Positions 12,464 to 25,022 of a stretch of 64,000 nt of DNA are shown here, in pieces; position 1 is the first letter of the stretch, and every line of letters starts with the position of its first letter. The stretch is from contig OX344750.2 of NCBI GenBank assembly GCA_947034885.2, positions 20,082,053 to 20,146,052 of the forward strand. The letters are read 5' to 3'. Made by a program: the position numbers and the translations under genes. The notes under the pieces are model-generated. The model was not told the origin of the DNA, searched no databases, and saw nothing but the letters and a program-made list of their open reading frames with translations. The stretch comes from Thuidium tamariscinum. Its lineage: Eukaryota; Streptophyta; Bryopsida; Hypnales; Thuidiaceae.

Positions 12464-12973
12464 TTAACCCCTAAAGGATCATGTTGTGTTTTTTCACAAC
12501 ATAGAAATTTTGGACAATTCACTATAAGTGGAGTTTGGATTTTTTTTTTTCCTTTGAAATTTTCTTACAACATGTGGATGAGGGATATCTTCAAGGCACA
12601 ACAATCTTGTTAAGAAGTTAATGTATGATATGTAGTTTTTTTCCATAGCGATAAAGTTAGGGCAAATTCAAATTTTTCTTTTAAGAAACCAAAATCTGCA
12701 ATTGGTTTTCTAGATTTATATATATGAGGAAAACTTTGTATCATTCCATTTTGATTAATGAGATGAATGTTTGAAAAGATGTGGAAAAAAATTTAGAAAT
12801 TTTTCACATGTGGATTGCAAGATATTAGCATTTGAACTAATAAATTTTTTTTTCAAACAATGTATGACAAGATCCTATGATCAAGGAACTCAATAGATCA
12901 AACAACATTGCATAGTGTAATTTCTTTCAAATAATACAATTTTGAAAATTATATGGAAACTTAAACTATAAGT
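12464..12973. repeat. Partial TTAA-flanked element, 1-kb family, reverse orientation
   Basis: It begins TTAACCCCTAAAGGATCATG and its first 350 bp resemble the reverse complement of the right half of 43602-44534 (CAACATAG, a GGACAATTC-like block, then TTTATATATA and CATTCCATTTTGATTAATG). It also resembles 47746-48110. The other end is not found. The copy runs into a different element at 12974. Confidence 0.5.
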
Positions 12974-13775
12974 GGGTGATTGCAAGAAACACCAATCCTA
13001 TATTGCGTCACACATTGCATGCGGAAGTTGTTTCATGCCATAAGTATTGCAAAAATGATTGAATGAATGTGAAATTTGGAATGAAGCTTCTTCAAGTTTT
13101 TATTTTAATTTTTCAAATTTTTCAAAAAATGATAAAGTAGGGGGATTGAATTTTGAACATATGTTACTCATACAGTTTTGGTGGTTTTTAGTACGGTCGA
13201 GTACCTTTTTTGAAGAATAACTTTGTAAAATTCAGTAGGCTAGGTCTTCTAATAGAAATACACTTTCTCAAAAGAGGGATTTTCAAAATCATTTTTCAAG
13301 TGTGTTTTATATTGGCCTAAAGTGTGCATTATTGAGGTTGAATTTATATTGAATTAAAAATGTTTTTTTAATTTTTAGCTTTGATATTCTATCTTTGCCC
13401 TTAGTTGGTAACAATGGCCATTTTTCAAATGAATTTTCTAATTTTACAAAATAGAAATGTGGAAGTCTCATTTTCTAGCATAAATTGTAGCATACGGCTC
13501 AAAATAGTATTCCAAGAAGACTCAATAGTACTACTAGAAGGCCATAGTGCCTTCAAATTGTTTATGAAATTTTTTTATGGAAAAATTAAGTATTGTCATT
13601 CAAGCTTGCCATTCACTGATGAACATTACAAGTTGTTTAAATAGTAGATTTGAAATCCAATCGACTATCTAGATGTCATATTCTATGCTCCAAATAGTAC
13701 TAAAGGTGACTCATAGTACAAAAAGTAAAAATGCTGAAAATCAAAAACATAACAAATGGTACAAGTATTTCACCC
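12974..13775. repeat. GGGTGATTGC-ended element, copy 1
   Basis: The left end is GGGTGATTGCAAGAAACAC and the right end a decayed inverse, CAAGTATTTCACCC. The interior matches 56140-57007, for example TAATAGAAATACAC, GAATTAAAA.TGTTTTTTTA and TTCTAGCATAAATTGTAG. The 79-codon frame at 13405-13644 lies inside this repeat and is not a gene. Confidence 0.65.
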
Positions 13776-15471
13776 AACTAAATATTTCTCATTTCATCTA
13801 TCCTTCAGATTCTTGTAATATCATTTGTAATTGATATAATCTTCTTTGTCCAATACACTTTGTAGGATTTAGATAATTTCCTTCCCACCATAACCATTTT
13901 CCAAAGCTAACACTTGGTAGAAAAACATTTTTTCATGCAACAAAATTTATCAAATGTTAATTATTCAATTGTGTTGAAGGCTAAATTAAATAAGGTAGTG
14001 GTAATTTGATTCGTAGGTCCTAGCAAGTGAGAGGATCTTGGGTGAGCAAAATGGGAGAATTATTTACATTTGTTTCAAGCAAATTACATATTTATAAAAA
14101 CTCATGAATGTATGCATACAAATGAAAATTTTTACTTATAGAAGATACTTATTCTCATGTAGTAAAAATATAAAATGAAACTGATGCATCATTTCAAAAG
14201 GCCACTAGCTTGTAGTTGGGAAGAATGTTTTGAATTTGTAGCTATTGAATCTTTGCTAATGGATTAAGCGAACTTAAGAAGATAATGAATGTTCAATGAT
14301 GATACGAAGTACATTATGTATAAAGGTTACTGTATTTATGGTCACAAAATATTGACTTGTAAAGTTTTATATCTATATTTCACAAAAATAGCCTTCAAAA
14401 TTGCATTGATATTTCTAATGCAGCAATCCAAAATTTGAAACTACCTTCCTAGTTATCAACCATAGAATTTTGTTGTTGAATAGTACAATAATATTTGAAA
14501 AGAAACAAAGAAGTTGACCAATATACTAGCAAGGCAAGTTTGGTAGAATACAAATTGAAAATTAGATTGTAAATCTTTGAGGAAATTTGATTTTTCAAAA
14601 AAACTGAAAAAAAAATCTTTGGAAAATAATTTTATTTCATCTACAAAAGAATATTTTCTTGAAAATATCAAACATTCCATACAAAAGTCTAATCTTGCTA
14701 GTCTTGCTTTTTATTAATAATATATAGGTTGTGAGGTATAACAATTCAAGTTGACCAAAAAACATTTTTTTGCATTGTTTTCATTTTTGAATAGGATTAA
14801 AAACTCAAATCTTTTAATATAAGTATTTAGCAATATGAAATTTGAGATTTGAATCTAAACAAGAAAATAAAGTTCATGTTATTATCATTTACCAAATTTC
14901 AATCATTATAGAGTGATTCAAGGGTTTAGCATATTCAATATATCTTGCAAAGGTGGAAAAAAAATATTATACTTACATTAATTGAGTCATTGTTTGGTTA
15001 ATAGAGTAAACTTGAATTCCTACATTTGACTAATTAAATAAAATCTCTCAACAATTCTAGTATCCACTATAAAAAAATGCCATCATTTGAAAGTAGGACC
15101 TAGTCAAGTAAGTAGAAGAGGCCTTCAATTGATCATTTTACATTAACTTTATATAGATAAATTGTATTCAAGGTGATTAGGATGTAATTATATTTATCTA
15201 TAGTACAAAGTTCATTGATTTGACATTTGTTATATTCAAATAAGAAGCATTATATGTTTGAACATCTTTTCTCACAACAAAATTATCTTTGCATACTAGA
15301 ATCATGCATAAAGCATTTCAAAATACATTGATATTTTCTAAGTGACAAGAAAGACTTCTCTAATTCAAATTTACTATATAAGTCTAGTATGTGAATAATG
15401 TAAATATCTTCTTCTACCAAACTATGAAAAAAATTCATTAACTACAAATTAAAAAATCCATTAGAATTTAA
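13776..15471. other. AT-rich intergenic DNA, nothing recognised
   Basis: Very AT-rich, with only short chance frames. No inverted-repeat ends or coding relics were seen. Confidence 0.5.
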
Positions 15472-15739
15472 CATTAGAAGAAATTTGAGGGCAAAAGAAG
15501 ATTGCAAGTTTCCAAACTATAGGAACGCAAAAATTTGTGCAAGAACGTAAGAACACAGGAACACAAATAGCTGACATGGTCAAGAGTGTTCCATGTCATC
15601 AATTTTTTTGGGACTTTTTTTTTCATTTCAGGACCAACATTTTTTTTAATTGTTGGCCTAACAGCGGCTAGTAGTATCAGGAACGGTTTGGGGAATAGGC
15701 CTAAAACGGGATTCTTTTGCCTTCAAATTTCTTCTAATG
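15472..15739. repeat. CATTAGAAG-ended MITE, copy 1
   Basis: It begins CATTAGAAGAAATTTGAGGGC and ends with the inverse, GCCTTCAAATTTCTTCTAATG. The interior carries a short GACATGGT block also present in the sister copies at 16.2 and 23.5 kb. The 268-bp copy is non-coding. Confidence 0.7.
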
Positions 15740-16170
15740 CGACCCCCCCTTTTTTTTCCAAAAAATATAAAAATATAATGCATGCCTACTTTCTCTTGCA
15801 TATGCTTCAAGTTGTATCTTCCATGTTTCAACTTTTCCAATAATTGGGATTCAAAATGTGTCTTGAAAAATTCATTTGTAATAGGCATTAACTCTTTAGG
15901 ATTAGTTTGTCAAGAAGGGTTGATAAGCATGGATTGAATGGCCATTTGGAACTACAAGCATAGTAATAAATTAAAAGGTAATTATTGAATAACTAAAAGT
16001 TTGAAAATGATAATCCTAATTATTTTTAGTTGTACATTTCCATTAAAATATTTTATATAAAATTATTCCAAATGACTTTGAAAAATACACAAATATTAAC
16101 TCAAATAAAATCAAAATAATTATTGAAGAAATTTTGAAATTCTATGATTTAGCAGTCTATAAATGTTCAA
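15740..16170. other. AT-rich spacer between two MITE copies
   Basis: About 430 bp with no gene. It includes a short run TTAACTCTTTAGGATTAG near 15889 that could be a decayed end of the TTAA-flanked family, but no partner end was found. Confidence 0.4.
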
Positions 16171-16504
16171 CATTAGAAGAGATTTGAAGGCATTGGAAGT
16201 CCGTCAGTTATTTTGAATTCCCAAATTGTGGGAATGTGTTACATCAGTAGTTTGATGTAGTTGGGAAGGTGCCACATCAATTTTTAAAATTTAAATAAAA
16301 ATTTAAATAATTTTTTAAATTTTAATTAAAAAAAAATTCAATTCTAGGTTTTATAATACTTTTTAGAATTTTTGAAGGATTTTTTTTTCAAAAATCCAAA
16401 AAATTCAGCCAATAGGGCTGATTTGTAGTTTCTAGATAGCACAAGGAATAGATTGGGGAACAACCTTGAAATGGGCTTTCATTGCCCTCAAATCCCTTCT
16501 AATG
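16171..16504. repeat. CATTAGAAG-ended MITE, copy 2
   Basis: It starts CATTAGAAGAGATTTGAAGG and ends with the inverse, CCCTCAAATCCCTTCTAATG. It shares with the 23.5-kb copy the blocks GTCAGTTATTT-like, TTCCCAAATTGT and AGCCAATAGGGCTGATTTGTAG. Length 334 bp, non-coding. Confidence 0.75.
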
Positions 16505-17139
16505 CTACAAAATTAAACGTATGGCATGAAAGTTTCCTCTCATAAAGATGGAAATAAAGTAAATAAAAAAATAGTCTAAAATCTCAATTGATATATAAAA
16601 TGAGACCATTCTCTTCATTCCTCACAAATGATTCCTTGTATTGATAGGAACTATTTTGAAAATATGTAGTGTCATCTACCCTATAGTTTACAAATGAATA
16701 CATGTTGTTGATTTTAGGTAGGGACTTTTGGAGCAAATCCCTTAAGATGATGAGGTTATAGAAGTTGTATAAAAAACTAGCATTATGCCTAAGGTTAGTA
16801 CATACACTCAAAGTTGGCACTAACTAAAAAATCATCACATTCACATTCTTCATTCTTGCCTAGAATCAAGGGGGATTAACTTTTGAAGGTACACAATGTA
16901 AATATCAAATCCTACTGTCAATTTACACCAAACACATGTTTAGTACTTTGAAAATTCATAACTTATTCATATTGTATTCAAATAATGTATGATAAAGTGC
17001 ATTAGAATCATTTTTAATTTTCCAATAAGGTTCAATGAATTTTTTTTTCATATAATAGTAATTGTGCTTAATTTCAATTAATTAGCAATGATGGGTGTAG
17101 ATACTTTATTTCTTAACCTTTAAAATTATGTGGTGAAAA
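16505..17139. other. AT-rich intergenic DNA, nothing recognised
   Basis: No gene, repeat end or unusual structure was recognised between the two elements. Confidence 0.4.
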
Positions 17140-17849
17140 GGGTGATTGCAAGAAACACTCGTACTATTTTCTGTCACACATTGTATGTTGATCTATTTTT
17201 TGGCCATAACTTTTGTATTTTGGATTCAATTGACTCAAGATTTGTAGAAAAGGTAGTCATGACTATTATAAACCTTTCCTAATTTTTTCATAAATTTCAA
17301 AAATGACTTACTATCTCAAAATAGACCCCAATTTAATGTCACACTTGCCAATTTGGAGAATTTTAGTACTATCTAGAGTGCAAAAAAACAAATTTTGAGC
17401 TAAAATTTGGATGAGATGGTTTTCTAGTAGACTTGTAGCTCTCCAAGAAAGACATTTTTTAAAAAGTTACTTATATATGGTGTGGAATTCTACAAAGTGA
17501 GCCTCTTTTTGCTTGCATTTTGAAACATTTCAAGTATTATTTTAGTGATTTTTTTATGAATGACCATTTCTATAAAGTTGTTACAAATGGCCAGTTTTGA
17601 TTTTGAGAATTTACTTAATTTATCTATTTTTCCCTAATTAATTTGTATTTTCTTGAGACTTGGCACTTTTCTAGTTCTCCTACTTAGACAATTTTTCTAT
17701 GCAATTCCTTCCCTACATACCTTCGTCTTGAAGGTATATACATTAGTTGTATTTTTCAAATTTTTAAAAATTAATTTTCTAATTTTAAAGCACTCCCAAG
17801 AAAATCATGAAAACGCAACAAATAATACAAGTGTTTCTTGCAATCACCC
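17140..17849. repeat. GGGTGATTGC-ended element, copy 2
   Basis: The ends are near-perfect inverted copies: GGGTGATTGCAAGAAACAC on the left and GTGTTTCTTGCAATCACCC on the right. The interior matches 22932-23967 (GGCCATAACTTTT, ACTCAAGATTT, CAAAGTGAGCCTCTTTT, TTGTTGCAAATGG-like). It is 710 bp and non-coding. It serves as an empty-site reference for the insertion at 23455. Confidence 0.8.
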
Positions 17850-17895
17850 AAAACTACAATTACTTTAAAATACTTGAACACAAAGCAAGGCTAAC

Positions 17896-18099
17896 TACTA
17901 CAAGAAAAAAAGGTGTTTTAAATATAGTCCTAGTAGTATAGTCTAATAAGTAATGACATGGTAGGGTTGTTCCTAGTAAAAAAATTCTAGAAATACTTGT
18001 GTTTTCAATAGAATTTTATTGAAAATACCCATTCAAGTCATTACTTGTAGGACTATATCACTAGGACTATACTTAAAAACATCCTTTTCTCATATAGTG
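17896..18099. mobile_element. Small palindromic CACTA-type MITE
   Basis: The right end read inward is CACTATATGAGAAAAGGATG and the left is (T)ACTACAAGAAAAAAAGG, with the first C changed to T. After the ends, the arms continue as inverted copies through TATAGTCCTAGT. CACTACAAGAAAA is the classic end of plant CACTA (EnSpm) transposons. The flanks AAC and AAG may be a decayed 3-bp target duplication. Length 204 bp, no coding capacity. Confidence 0.65.
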
Positions 18100-20837
18100 A
18101 AGATATTCATTTTTATGTATTCTTGAATAAAGTCAATTGTGAGATATTTTAGTTAACAAATATTTGCATACATCATGTTACCTTTTTTGAGTGAAAATCA
18201 CTACCATAGCAAGTTCATTGTGCCTAAACTTCAAAAAGTAGACTTTCCAAGTCCTTTTAAACAATGAGCTTTTGTCTTTGAATATTTTAATAGAAAAAAA
18301 ATATTTGTGCCCTATTAGTTGTGTGTTGTAGTCAATATCTTGAAAAATGGGTCTACAAATAAACTTTTATTTATTCATGTAAAATTGAAGGTAGTACTTA
18401 ACACCTAAAATTGCTAATAACTTTGACAATCGATTGAAAATCATCTATTCTAATGTTGAAGATGTCCTAATGCAAAAAATATATTTTTTATTTTTCTTGC
18501 TATTTGAATATTTAAAAATTGGGTTCTAAATCAACTTATGTGTTTTTCCTATCATCATTGTCTATTTTATAAGGCTACTTAATTATAACTTTCATTTCAT
18601 TTCCATTCCAAGGTTTCTATGTATGTGTTAATATTTACTATCAAATAAAATTAATTTGTGTATTCTAAGATATAATCTTAGTGACTCAATTTGCTATTGA
18701 ATTTTTTTTAAATTGATAACTTTTTCAATACTGATTGGAAGGACGTCATACAAACAAAGCTTTACAAGTAGAGTATGATGATTGAGATCCATTCAATATA
18801 ATCATGCCAAAAATTCCAAATTATAAAGTCAATTAAACTTGCCCAAAACACCCAAAGGAGGTTCTTTAACTCTAAAAGGACATGACTTCTCACCATGGTA
18901 CTTTAACCAAAAAGATCAAACCAAATGGCACATTCTTCACTTTCATAGTGATTTTACAAATCATTCACTTGCCATTTTTTTACCTTAATGTCTTTACTTA
19001 GAATCACCTCCAAAAGTCTTTCAATCACGACAATTAATTTTTTCATTTTTGGACAAGGTTCTATAAATGCAATTTCTAATGGTATTTTTTGAAATTTTTA
19101 ATATGGAGTGGAGATTTCTTTTACCTTTTCAACAAGTGCATTTGCAAAAGAAACAAGTTTGTGGTCAAAAATTCTTTTTTAAAAAATTACTTGAACCTTT
19201 ACACGGGTTAAAAAAAAATTCTTTTAAATTGAAAAATATGTATCCTTATTAAAAATACCCATATTCTGAAAAGAAGTATTCATTCTATTCTTATGAATGA
19301 AATAAAAGATATGAGGAATCATATTTTCGAGGTAGCCTTAAAATGTTCCTTCCAATGAATGAAACAAAGAAGATTGTATGATTTAGATGGCTATCTATAA
19401 CATTTTCAATATTGTAATTGACCTATTTCAATTCCATATTACAATTATTAGCAATCTATTTTTTTCTATTGTCTTGTAAATACTTCCATATAATGGATAT
19501 TAAAAAGATGAAAATAAAGAGTTTTTTACTTGATTTTTTTGATATATTCCCAGTTCAATTTTATAACTTAATATCAAAATTTTCACATGGGAGAAGATAA
19601 AGTGCTTTTCTTAGAAAGTTTCAAAATTGAAACTTCATTTTTTGGAATGATTGGAGAAGCTTGGTGTACTACTTTAAACATTATGATGTTGGAAACTCTT
19701 AAGAAAGAGATTCTCAAAAATTGTAGAGGATTAACATTCAACAACTTAACGAAAACATCCTATGATTAAAAATTGTAAAAGAATAAACAAATTTGACCAC
19801 TCCACCTTGTTTTCAATATATGTTGTTTTGTGACAATTTTGTGATATTTTTGCTCAAAAACACAAATGGAACTTGAACAATTGATCCCTTAAGCTCTTTC
19901 AAGTTGAAATGGTTTTGGAGGTGATTAAGGCACCCAAAGTGAAATATGAAATAGTAGTTCTTTCCACTCATTGTTTTTGAGGATTCAATAATCTTCCACG
20001 GATTCTAATTTCACAAAGATTCAATGGTTGGTTAAAAAGTTAAGTTTTTTCTTACCTCAAATTCGAACACTTGGAGCAATTGAAAGCATTATTTTGCTTT
20101 AAAAATTTGCATACTTTTTTCCCAATTTGAGACTCTAGTCACTTTACTCAAATAACAAGTTGTAGATTACCGATTAGGCTTTGGTTTTTGTAAATTTTTG
20201 TGCAAATTTATATATATTTTGATTGTTTTTGACAAGTTGGTGTTTAGTTGTCTCTCCAATTGGGTCATTTTGTCTAATATTTTGAGTTTTTCTTATTGTT
20301 TGCTGAGTTAGATGAAGAATGGCTTTGCCCAATTTTCTTACCTAGTTAGAATGTGTCAAGTTGTCAATGGAGTTAAAAAGGGATAAGTAGATAAATTTCC
20401 AATCCTAGCTAGTATTTTTTCAAGCCTTATCCAATAGGACTATATTGAATGTGTGGTTGAAGTGGTTGGAATTGAGGTTCCAATTTGGTAGTTGGAGGTA
20501 GTTAGGTTTTTTTTCCCAATTAGGTAACCGCCAATTTGGAATTCCTATTAGGTCTCTCTCCAAATTTTTTTCCACCCATTGACAAGTGTTCTAATGCAAA
20601 GCCCAACCAGATAAGTTATGTATGCTTTAGTTTTTTTGTATGCATGTGTCCAAGTTTGGAGTTGTATATGTGAGTCAAGTCATCTACATAGTGAATTTCG
20701 TATGTTGAAGATGAAAATGGTCATGTCCAAGTTGGAAATGTCTAGAAGATGGAAAGTTTTCAAGCTTAAAAGAAGTTGTAATGCAGATTTAATGCGTGTG
20801 TAATGAGAAGAATATTTTGACCAAACCAAAGAGAATT
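18100..20837. other. AT-rich intergenic DNA, nothing recognised
   Basis: About 2.7 kb of AT-rich sequence. The open frames at 19067-19769 are low-complexity and show no domain. No repeat ends were found by eye. Confidence 0.45.
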
Positions 20838-21887
20838 CACTACAAGAAAACAAGGGTTTTTGCAACTACAGTTTGCAACTAGTTTTGTAGTTGCATCGGG
20901 TGTTTGCAACTAGGTGACAATTTAGGGACTGTAGTTGCAGTGGACAAGTTGCAATAGTTGCAAGCTAATTGCAAAATATGGCAAAATTATTTCTCATCCG
21001 ATAGCCTCTCTAGAACTTCGTTGATGAACTCTTCTGACGTGGTTGTTGATGTGGAACTTGATTGTTGCGACTTGTTTGCAACTAGTTTGCAATTGGTTTG
21101 CAACTTGTCTACAACTTGTTTGCAATTGACTTGCAACTGACTTAAAACTAGCTTGCAACTTGTTTACAACTGGTTTGCAACTAGATTGTTTGTAGATTTC
21201 AAAAATTTTAATCTATCTTCTTTCTTAGATTAGCAATCCAAATATTTATATTGATAGATTTTACTACTTAAATTTTTTTTACAATTTTATAGATTTTTAC
21301 AATTCGTAGATTTCTATAAACTATAGAAATCTACAAGTTGTAGAAACCTACAAAATATAGAAATATTATAGGTTTTCATCATTAGAATTCATTATACAAG
21401 AATGCTATAACTTATGATTCTTATATTTTTAATCTAATGGTACTCCTAAAAATTGATATGGGATAATTGATATGGGACTTAATCCTAGTTGTTTCCTAGT
21501 TGTATACAAATTGTTTCTTAGTTGTAACGTAGTTGTTTATTAGTTGAATTCTAGTTGCATGATAATTGAAAACTAATTGTAGGATAGTTGAAAACTAGTT
21601 GAATGCTAATTGCACAGTAATCGACAACTAGTGGCACAGTTGCACGATAGTTGCACAGTTGCACACATACTAGTCAACAACTGTAATAAACATTGGATGT
21701 AGAATACCTTACAATTTTTTTTTCTTCATTCCTATAAACTTTAAACTTCATTTTGCAACTACTTTGCAACTACAACAATGTAAATGTCGATTTGGTGCAA
21801 ATATAGAGGGCTGTAGTTGCATAACAATTGCATAGGACATATAGTTGCATTGTAGTCAGTTGTAGCAGATACATTTTTCTTCTAGTG
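20838..21887. mobile_element. Non-autonomous CACTA element, 1050 bp
   Basis: The left end is CACTACAAGAAAACAAGGG and the right end inverts to CACTAGAAGAAAAATG. The target duplication is ATT on both sides (20835-20837 and 21888-21890). Both subterminal zones hold many copies of TTGCAACT/TAGTTGCA-like words in both orientations (20868-20960, 21065-21183, 21480-21670, 21755-21860). Such arrays are typical subterminal transposase-binding repeats in CACTA elements. There is no transposase frame, so movement would need a helper elsewhere. Confidence 0.8.
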
Positions 21888-21890
21888 ATT

Positions 21891-22931
21891 TATGTATTAG
21901 ATGGATATGTGTAGATGAATGGAAGTTGCAGAGTTAAAAGTCCAAGTATCAAGCTAGAAGTTTATTAGGATTAATTGTAAAAACTGAAAAGAAAAAAAAT
22001 GTAATGGTGATTTGCTCACCAAGTCAAATTAAAACAGCATATTTTTAAGTTAAAATGTTTGGTCAAATTGGAATGAGATGACATTTGAGTTATAATTGGA
22101 AGTTTTGGATATAGAAACTATTTGGAAGTATTGATTGTTTATGTACCTGAGTTCTTGATTTGTATTAGTGTGAGTTTAGTCTTTGTAGTTTGAGAGAGTA
22201 TTAGGAGAGAATATTTTTAAGTTGGTTATGTGTTCCATAGCATATTTCAATGAGTGTAACTTGGTATTCAGTTCAAAGTCTATGATGTGTGCTAGATTGG
22301 AGAGAATTTCCAAGTTGGTTTATGGCATATTAACGTGTCTATTTGGAGCAAGTATTATATAAAAAAAATGGAATGTGTGGAAATTAAAAGCTATAAGTCC
22401 AAATCGGTTGGAAATAAGTGTAAGTATTGTCAGTGTTAGAGTTACAACAAATTTATGTGTGAAAATAAGAACAAAATTAACAATTGGTGAATAAAGATTT
22501 GTAGTATCCAAAGTAGGAGACAAAGCAAACCTATGAAGATTTGACCCAATTTGGAAGCCCCAAAGTCCATTCATTGTAGTTGAAGCAAGACCAAGTTGGT
22601 GATGATTGATGTGCAAGTTTAGAAAATTGAAGATTGAAGAAAATTGAATTTGAGAGAATATCTTTATCCTTATGGCCTTTAAGATTTAAGATTGGAGAGT
22701 GAAATTTTGAAATTAGATTTACCATGTGAGGAAAACAAATTGCATATTATTTAAAGAACATTTTCACTCATTCTTTTGGTTGCAATGGCCAATTAAAAAC
22801 ATAGTTGGAAACAATCCTATTTAATAGCCTCCCTTAGAATTAACTTTCACTATTAGTTTGGGAATATTCTAATTAGGAACCAAACTTATCTACAAAAGTC
22901 TTTAGATCTTTTTGTAGAGTAGAATTTGAGT
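21891..22931. other. AT-rich intergenic DNA, nothing recognised
   Basis: Slightly more complex than the flanking repeats, with AGTTGGA/AAGTTGG words recurring. The 98-codon - strand frame at 22320-22616 has no domain and AT-driven composition. No gene is called. Confidence 0.4.
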
Positions 22932-23967
22932 TGGATGAATGCAAGAAACACTTGTGATATTTTGTATCAGATTACATGTGCTACTTTATTTTTAGGCCAT
23001 AACTTTTATGTTTTGACTCTAAATGACTCAAGATTTATACAAAAGGTACTCATGACTATTATACAATATACACCTTGCCATATTTTTCATAATTCTAGGA
23101 AATAGTTAACTATTTAAAAATAGACCCCAATTGAATGTTACATTTGCCAATTTGGAGGTTTTTAGTACTATTTTGCACCCAAAAAACTGAATTTTGAGCT
23201 GAAATTTGGAAGAGATGGTTTCTTGATAGACTTACAGCTAATGGATGAAGGAATTTTTAAAATAATTATCTTTATATGTAAAAGTCTACAAAGTGAGCCT
23301 CTTTTGCGTGCATTTTGAAACATGTAAAAAACAATTTTTGTGAGTTTTTTTGTAAATGACCATCTCCATAAAGTTGTTGCAAATGGAAATATTTTATTTT
23401 ATTTTATTAAAAAAAATTATATTTTTTACTAATTAAATCATCAAAATATGTATTCATTTGAAGAGATTTGAAGGTATTAGAAGTCCACGAGTTATTTGAG
23501 TTCCCAAATTGTAAGAACATGTTGAGAACATGTTGGGAACATGCGACATTAGTAGTATGACGTGGTTGAGAGAGTGCCATGCCAAAAAAATTCAATTATT
23601 TAATTATTTAATTATTTTCAAAACTTTTAAATTTAAACAAAAAATTTAGTTTTAGATCTTTTAATAGTTTTTAGAATTTTTGGAATCCAAAAAATTAAGC
23701 CAATAGGGCTAATCTGTAGTTTTAGAACAACATAGAACAACCTAGAAACGGGCTTCCAATGCCCTCAAATCTCTTCTAATGTCTCTTTAGGTTTGGCACA
23801 TTTTAAGTTTTCCTACTTAGAGATTTTCTTAACAAATTTCCTTTGGTGGTTTAAAGGTGTATACATTAGTCATATTTTTTAATTAAATTTTTTTTAAAAT
23901 TTTAAAGTACTCCGGAAAAAATCATACAAACGGAACAAATGAGTACAATTGTTTCTTGCATTCACCT
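22932..23967. repeat. GGGTGATTGC-ended element, copy 3, with a nested MITE
   Basis: The left end GGATGAATGCAAGAAACAC and right end GTTTCTTGCATTCACC are diverged versions of the family ends. The interior tracks 17140-17849 on both sides of an insertion at 23455-23781. Removing that insertion restores collinearity with copy 2. Confidence 0.75.
23455..23781. repeat. CATTAGAAG-ended MITE, copy 3, nested
   Basis: It begins CATTTGAAGAGATTTGAAGG and ends CCCTCAAATCTCTTCTAATG. It sits inside the larger element: the sequence before (…TGTATT) and after (…AGGTTTGGCAC) joins up in the related uninterrupted copy near 17650. Length 327 bp, non-coding. Confidence 0.8.
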
Positions 23968-24688
23968 AATTATGGGGTTTGAAAGTTTTACAAGGCCACA
24001 TCGTCAAAAGCTCAATCATACAACCTTCAAAAAAACATTGTATTGCTCTTTGTTTGGTCATACTTTACTTTCATTACTTTTGGAGTTTTAGCCCGCTTGA
24101 TTTTTTTAGATAAGATTCTTGTGCTAATAAGGAATGTGATCCTATAGTTATAAATTCTAAAAAGTAGATAAACTTTGGTTTACATAACTGTTCCAGAAGA
24201 TTTTTCTTTTGGCAATTTTGTGAATAATTTTTTACCCATGGAATTTTAGGGATTAAGGTTTCTACAACCAATTCTGACCCTTCTCCAAAACCAATCCCTC
24301 CAAAGTTTAGTCTAAGTGTGGAACCTCTATTCATGAGAGTGTAGGGTCACCTTTGAGTATTCCCATTTTCTACACTTTGAAACTTTGACATAAAATCACA
24401 CAATGTTCAAAAATTGCATAAGAAGAGAATCTTGAACATTCTTTTGATTTTTGTAAGGTTAAAAAAAAGGCCACTCAACTAGAAACAACTTTGAATTCCT
24501 AATTTAGATACAATTCAAGGTTTGATCACCTTGATTGTTGATCCTTTTGAGTTGATTAGTGGTTCAAATCAAGTGAATACTCCCCAAATGAATGCACCAC
24601 TGACCCTAAATCACCATCTTCATTTTATGTACATTTCCAAAATCAATTATGTAGCTTTGCGGAAAAAATTCTTTTAGTCTAACCAAAC
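23968..24688. other. AT-rich intergenic DNA, nothing recognised
   Basis: The - strand frame at 24074-24334 has no recognisable domain. No repeat ends were found. Confidence 0.4.
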
Positions 24689-25022
24689 CTAAAAGGAATT
24701 CTGGCCCCAGAAGACGGTTTCAGGGGTGTTCCCTGAAATTGTTCCCACTGCTGCAGACCAGCCCCTTGCTGGTCTGAATTTTTTTAAGTTTGCAAAAAAA
24801 AAAAAAAAATTCATAATGTATTAAAAAGCAAAAAAATGATTAAATTTTTTTTTCAAAAAAATATTTTGAAAATATTCAATAATTAATTGAAATTAATAAA
24901 TAATTAGTATTATCTGATGTGGCAGTCGCTCGACCACATCAACATCACGTTCCCAGCGTTCCCAATGGGTCCCAGCGTTTGGGAACTTGTAGTCTTGTAA
25001 ACAAGCTAGAAGTCCTCTTATG
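24689..25022. repeat. CATAAGAGG-ended MITE, copy 1
   Basis: The left end CTAAAAGGAATTCTGG and the right end GACTTCTAGC…TCTTATG align with the ends of 46395-46697. Both copies hold an A/T-only core followed by ATCTGATGTGGCAG and a second CCACATCA, a small internal inverted repeat. It is related in layout to the CATTAGAAG family. Confidence 0.6.

Noticed and set aside
12974-13775. Helitron or LTR interpretation of the GGGTGATTGC family
   Set aside because: The ends are inverted, not direct, and lack the TC…CTRR pattern; a TIR element fits better.
20868-21183. CRISPR-like or satellite array from the TTGCAACT words
   Set aside because: Spacing is irregular, orientation mixed, and the words lie between CACTA ends with a target duplication.
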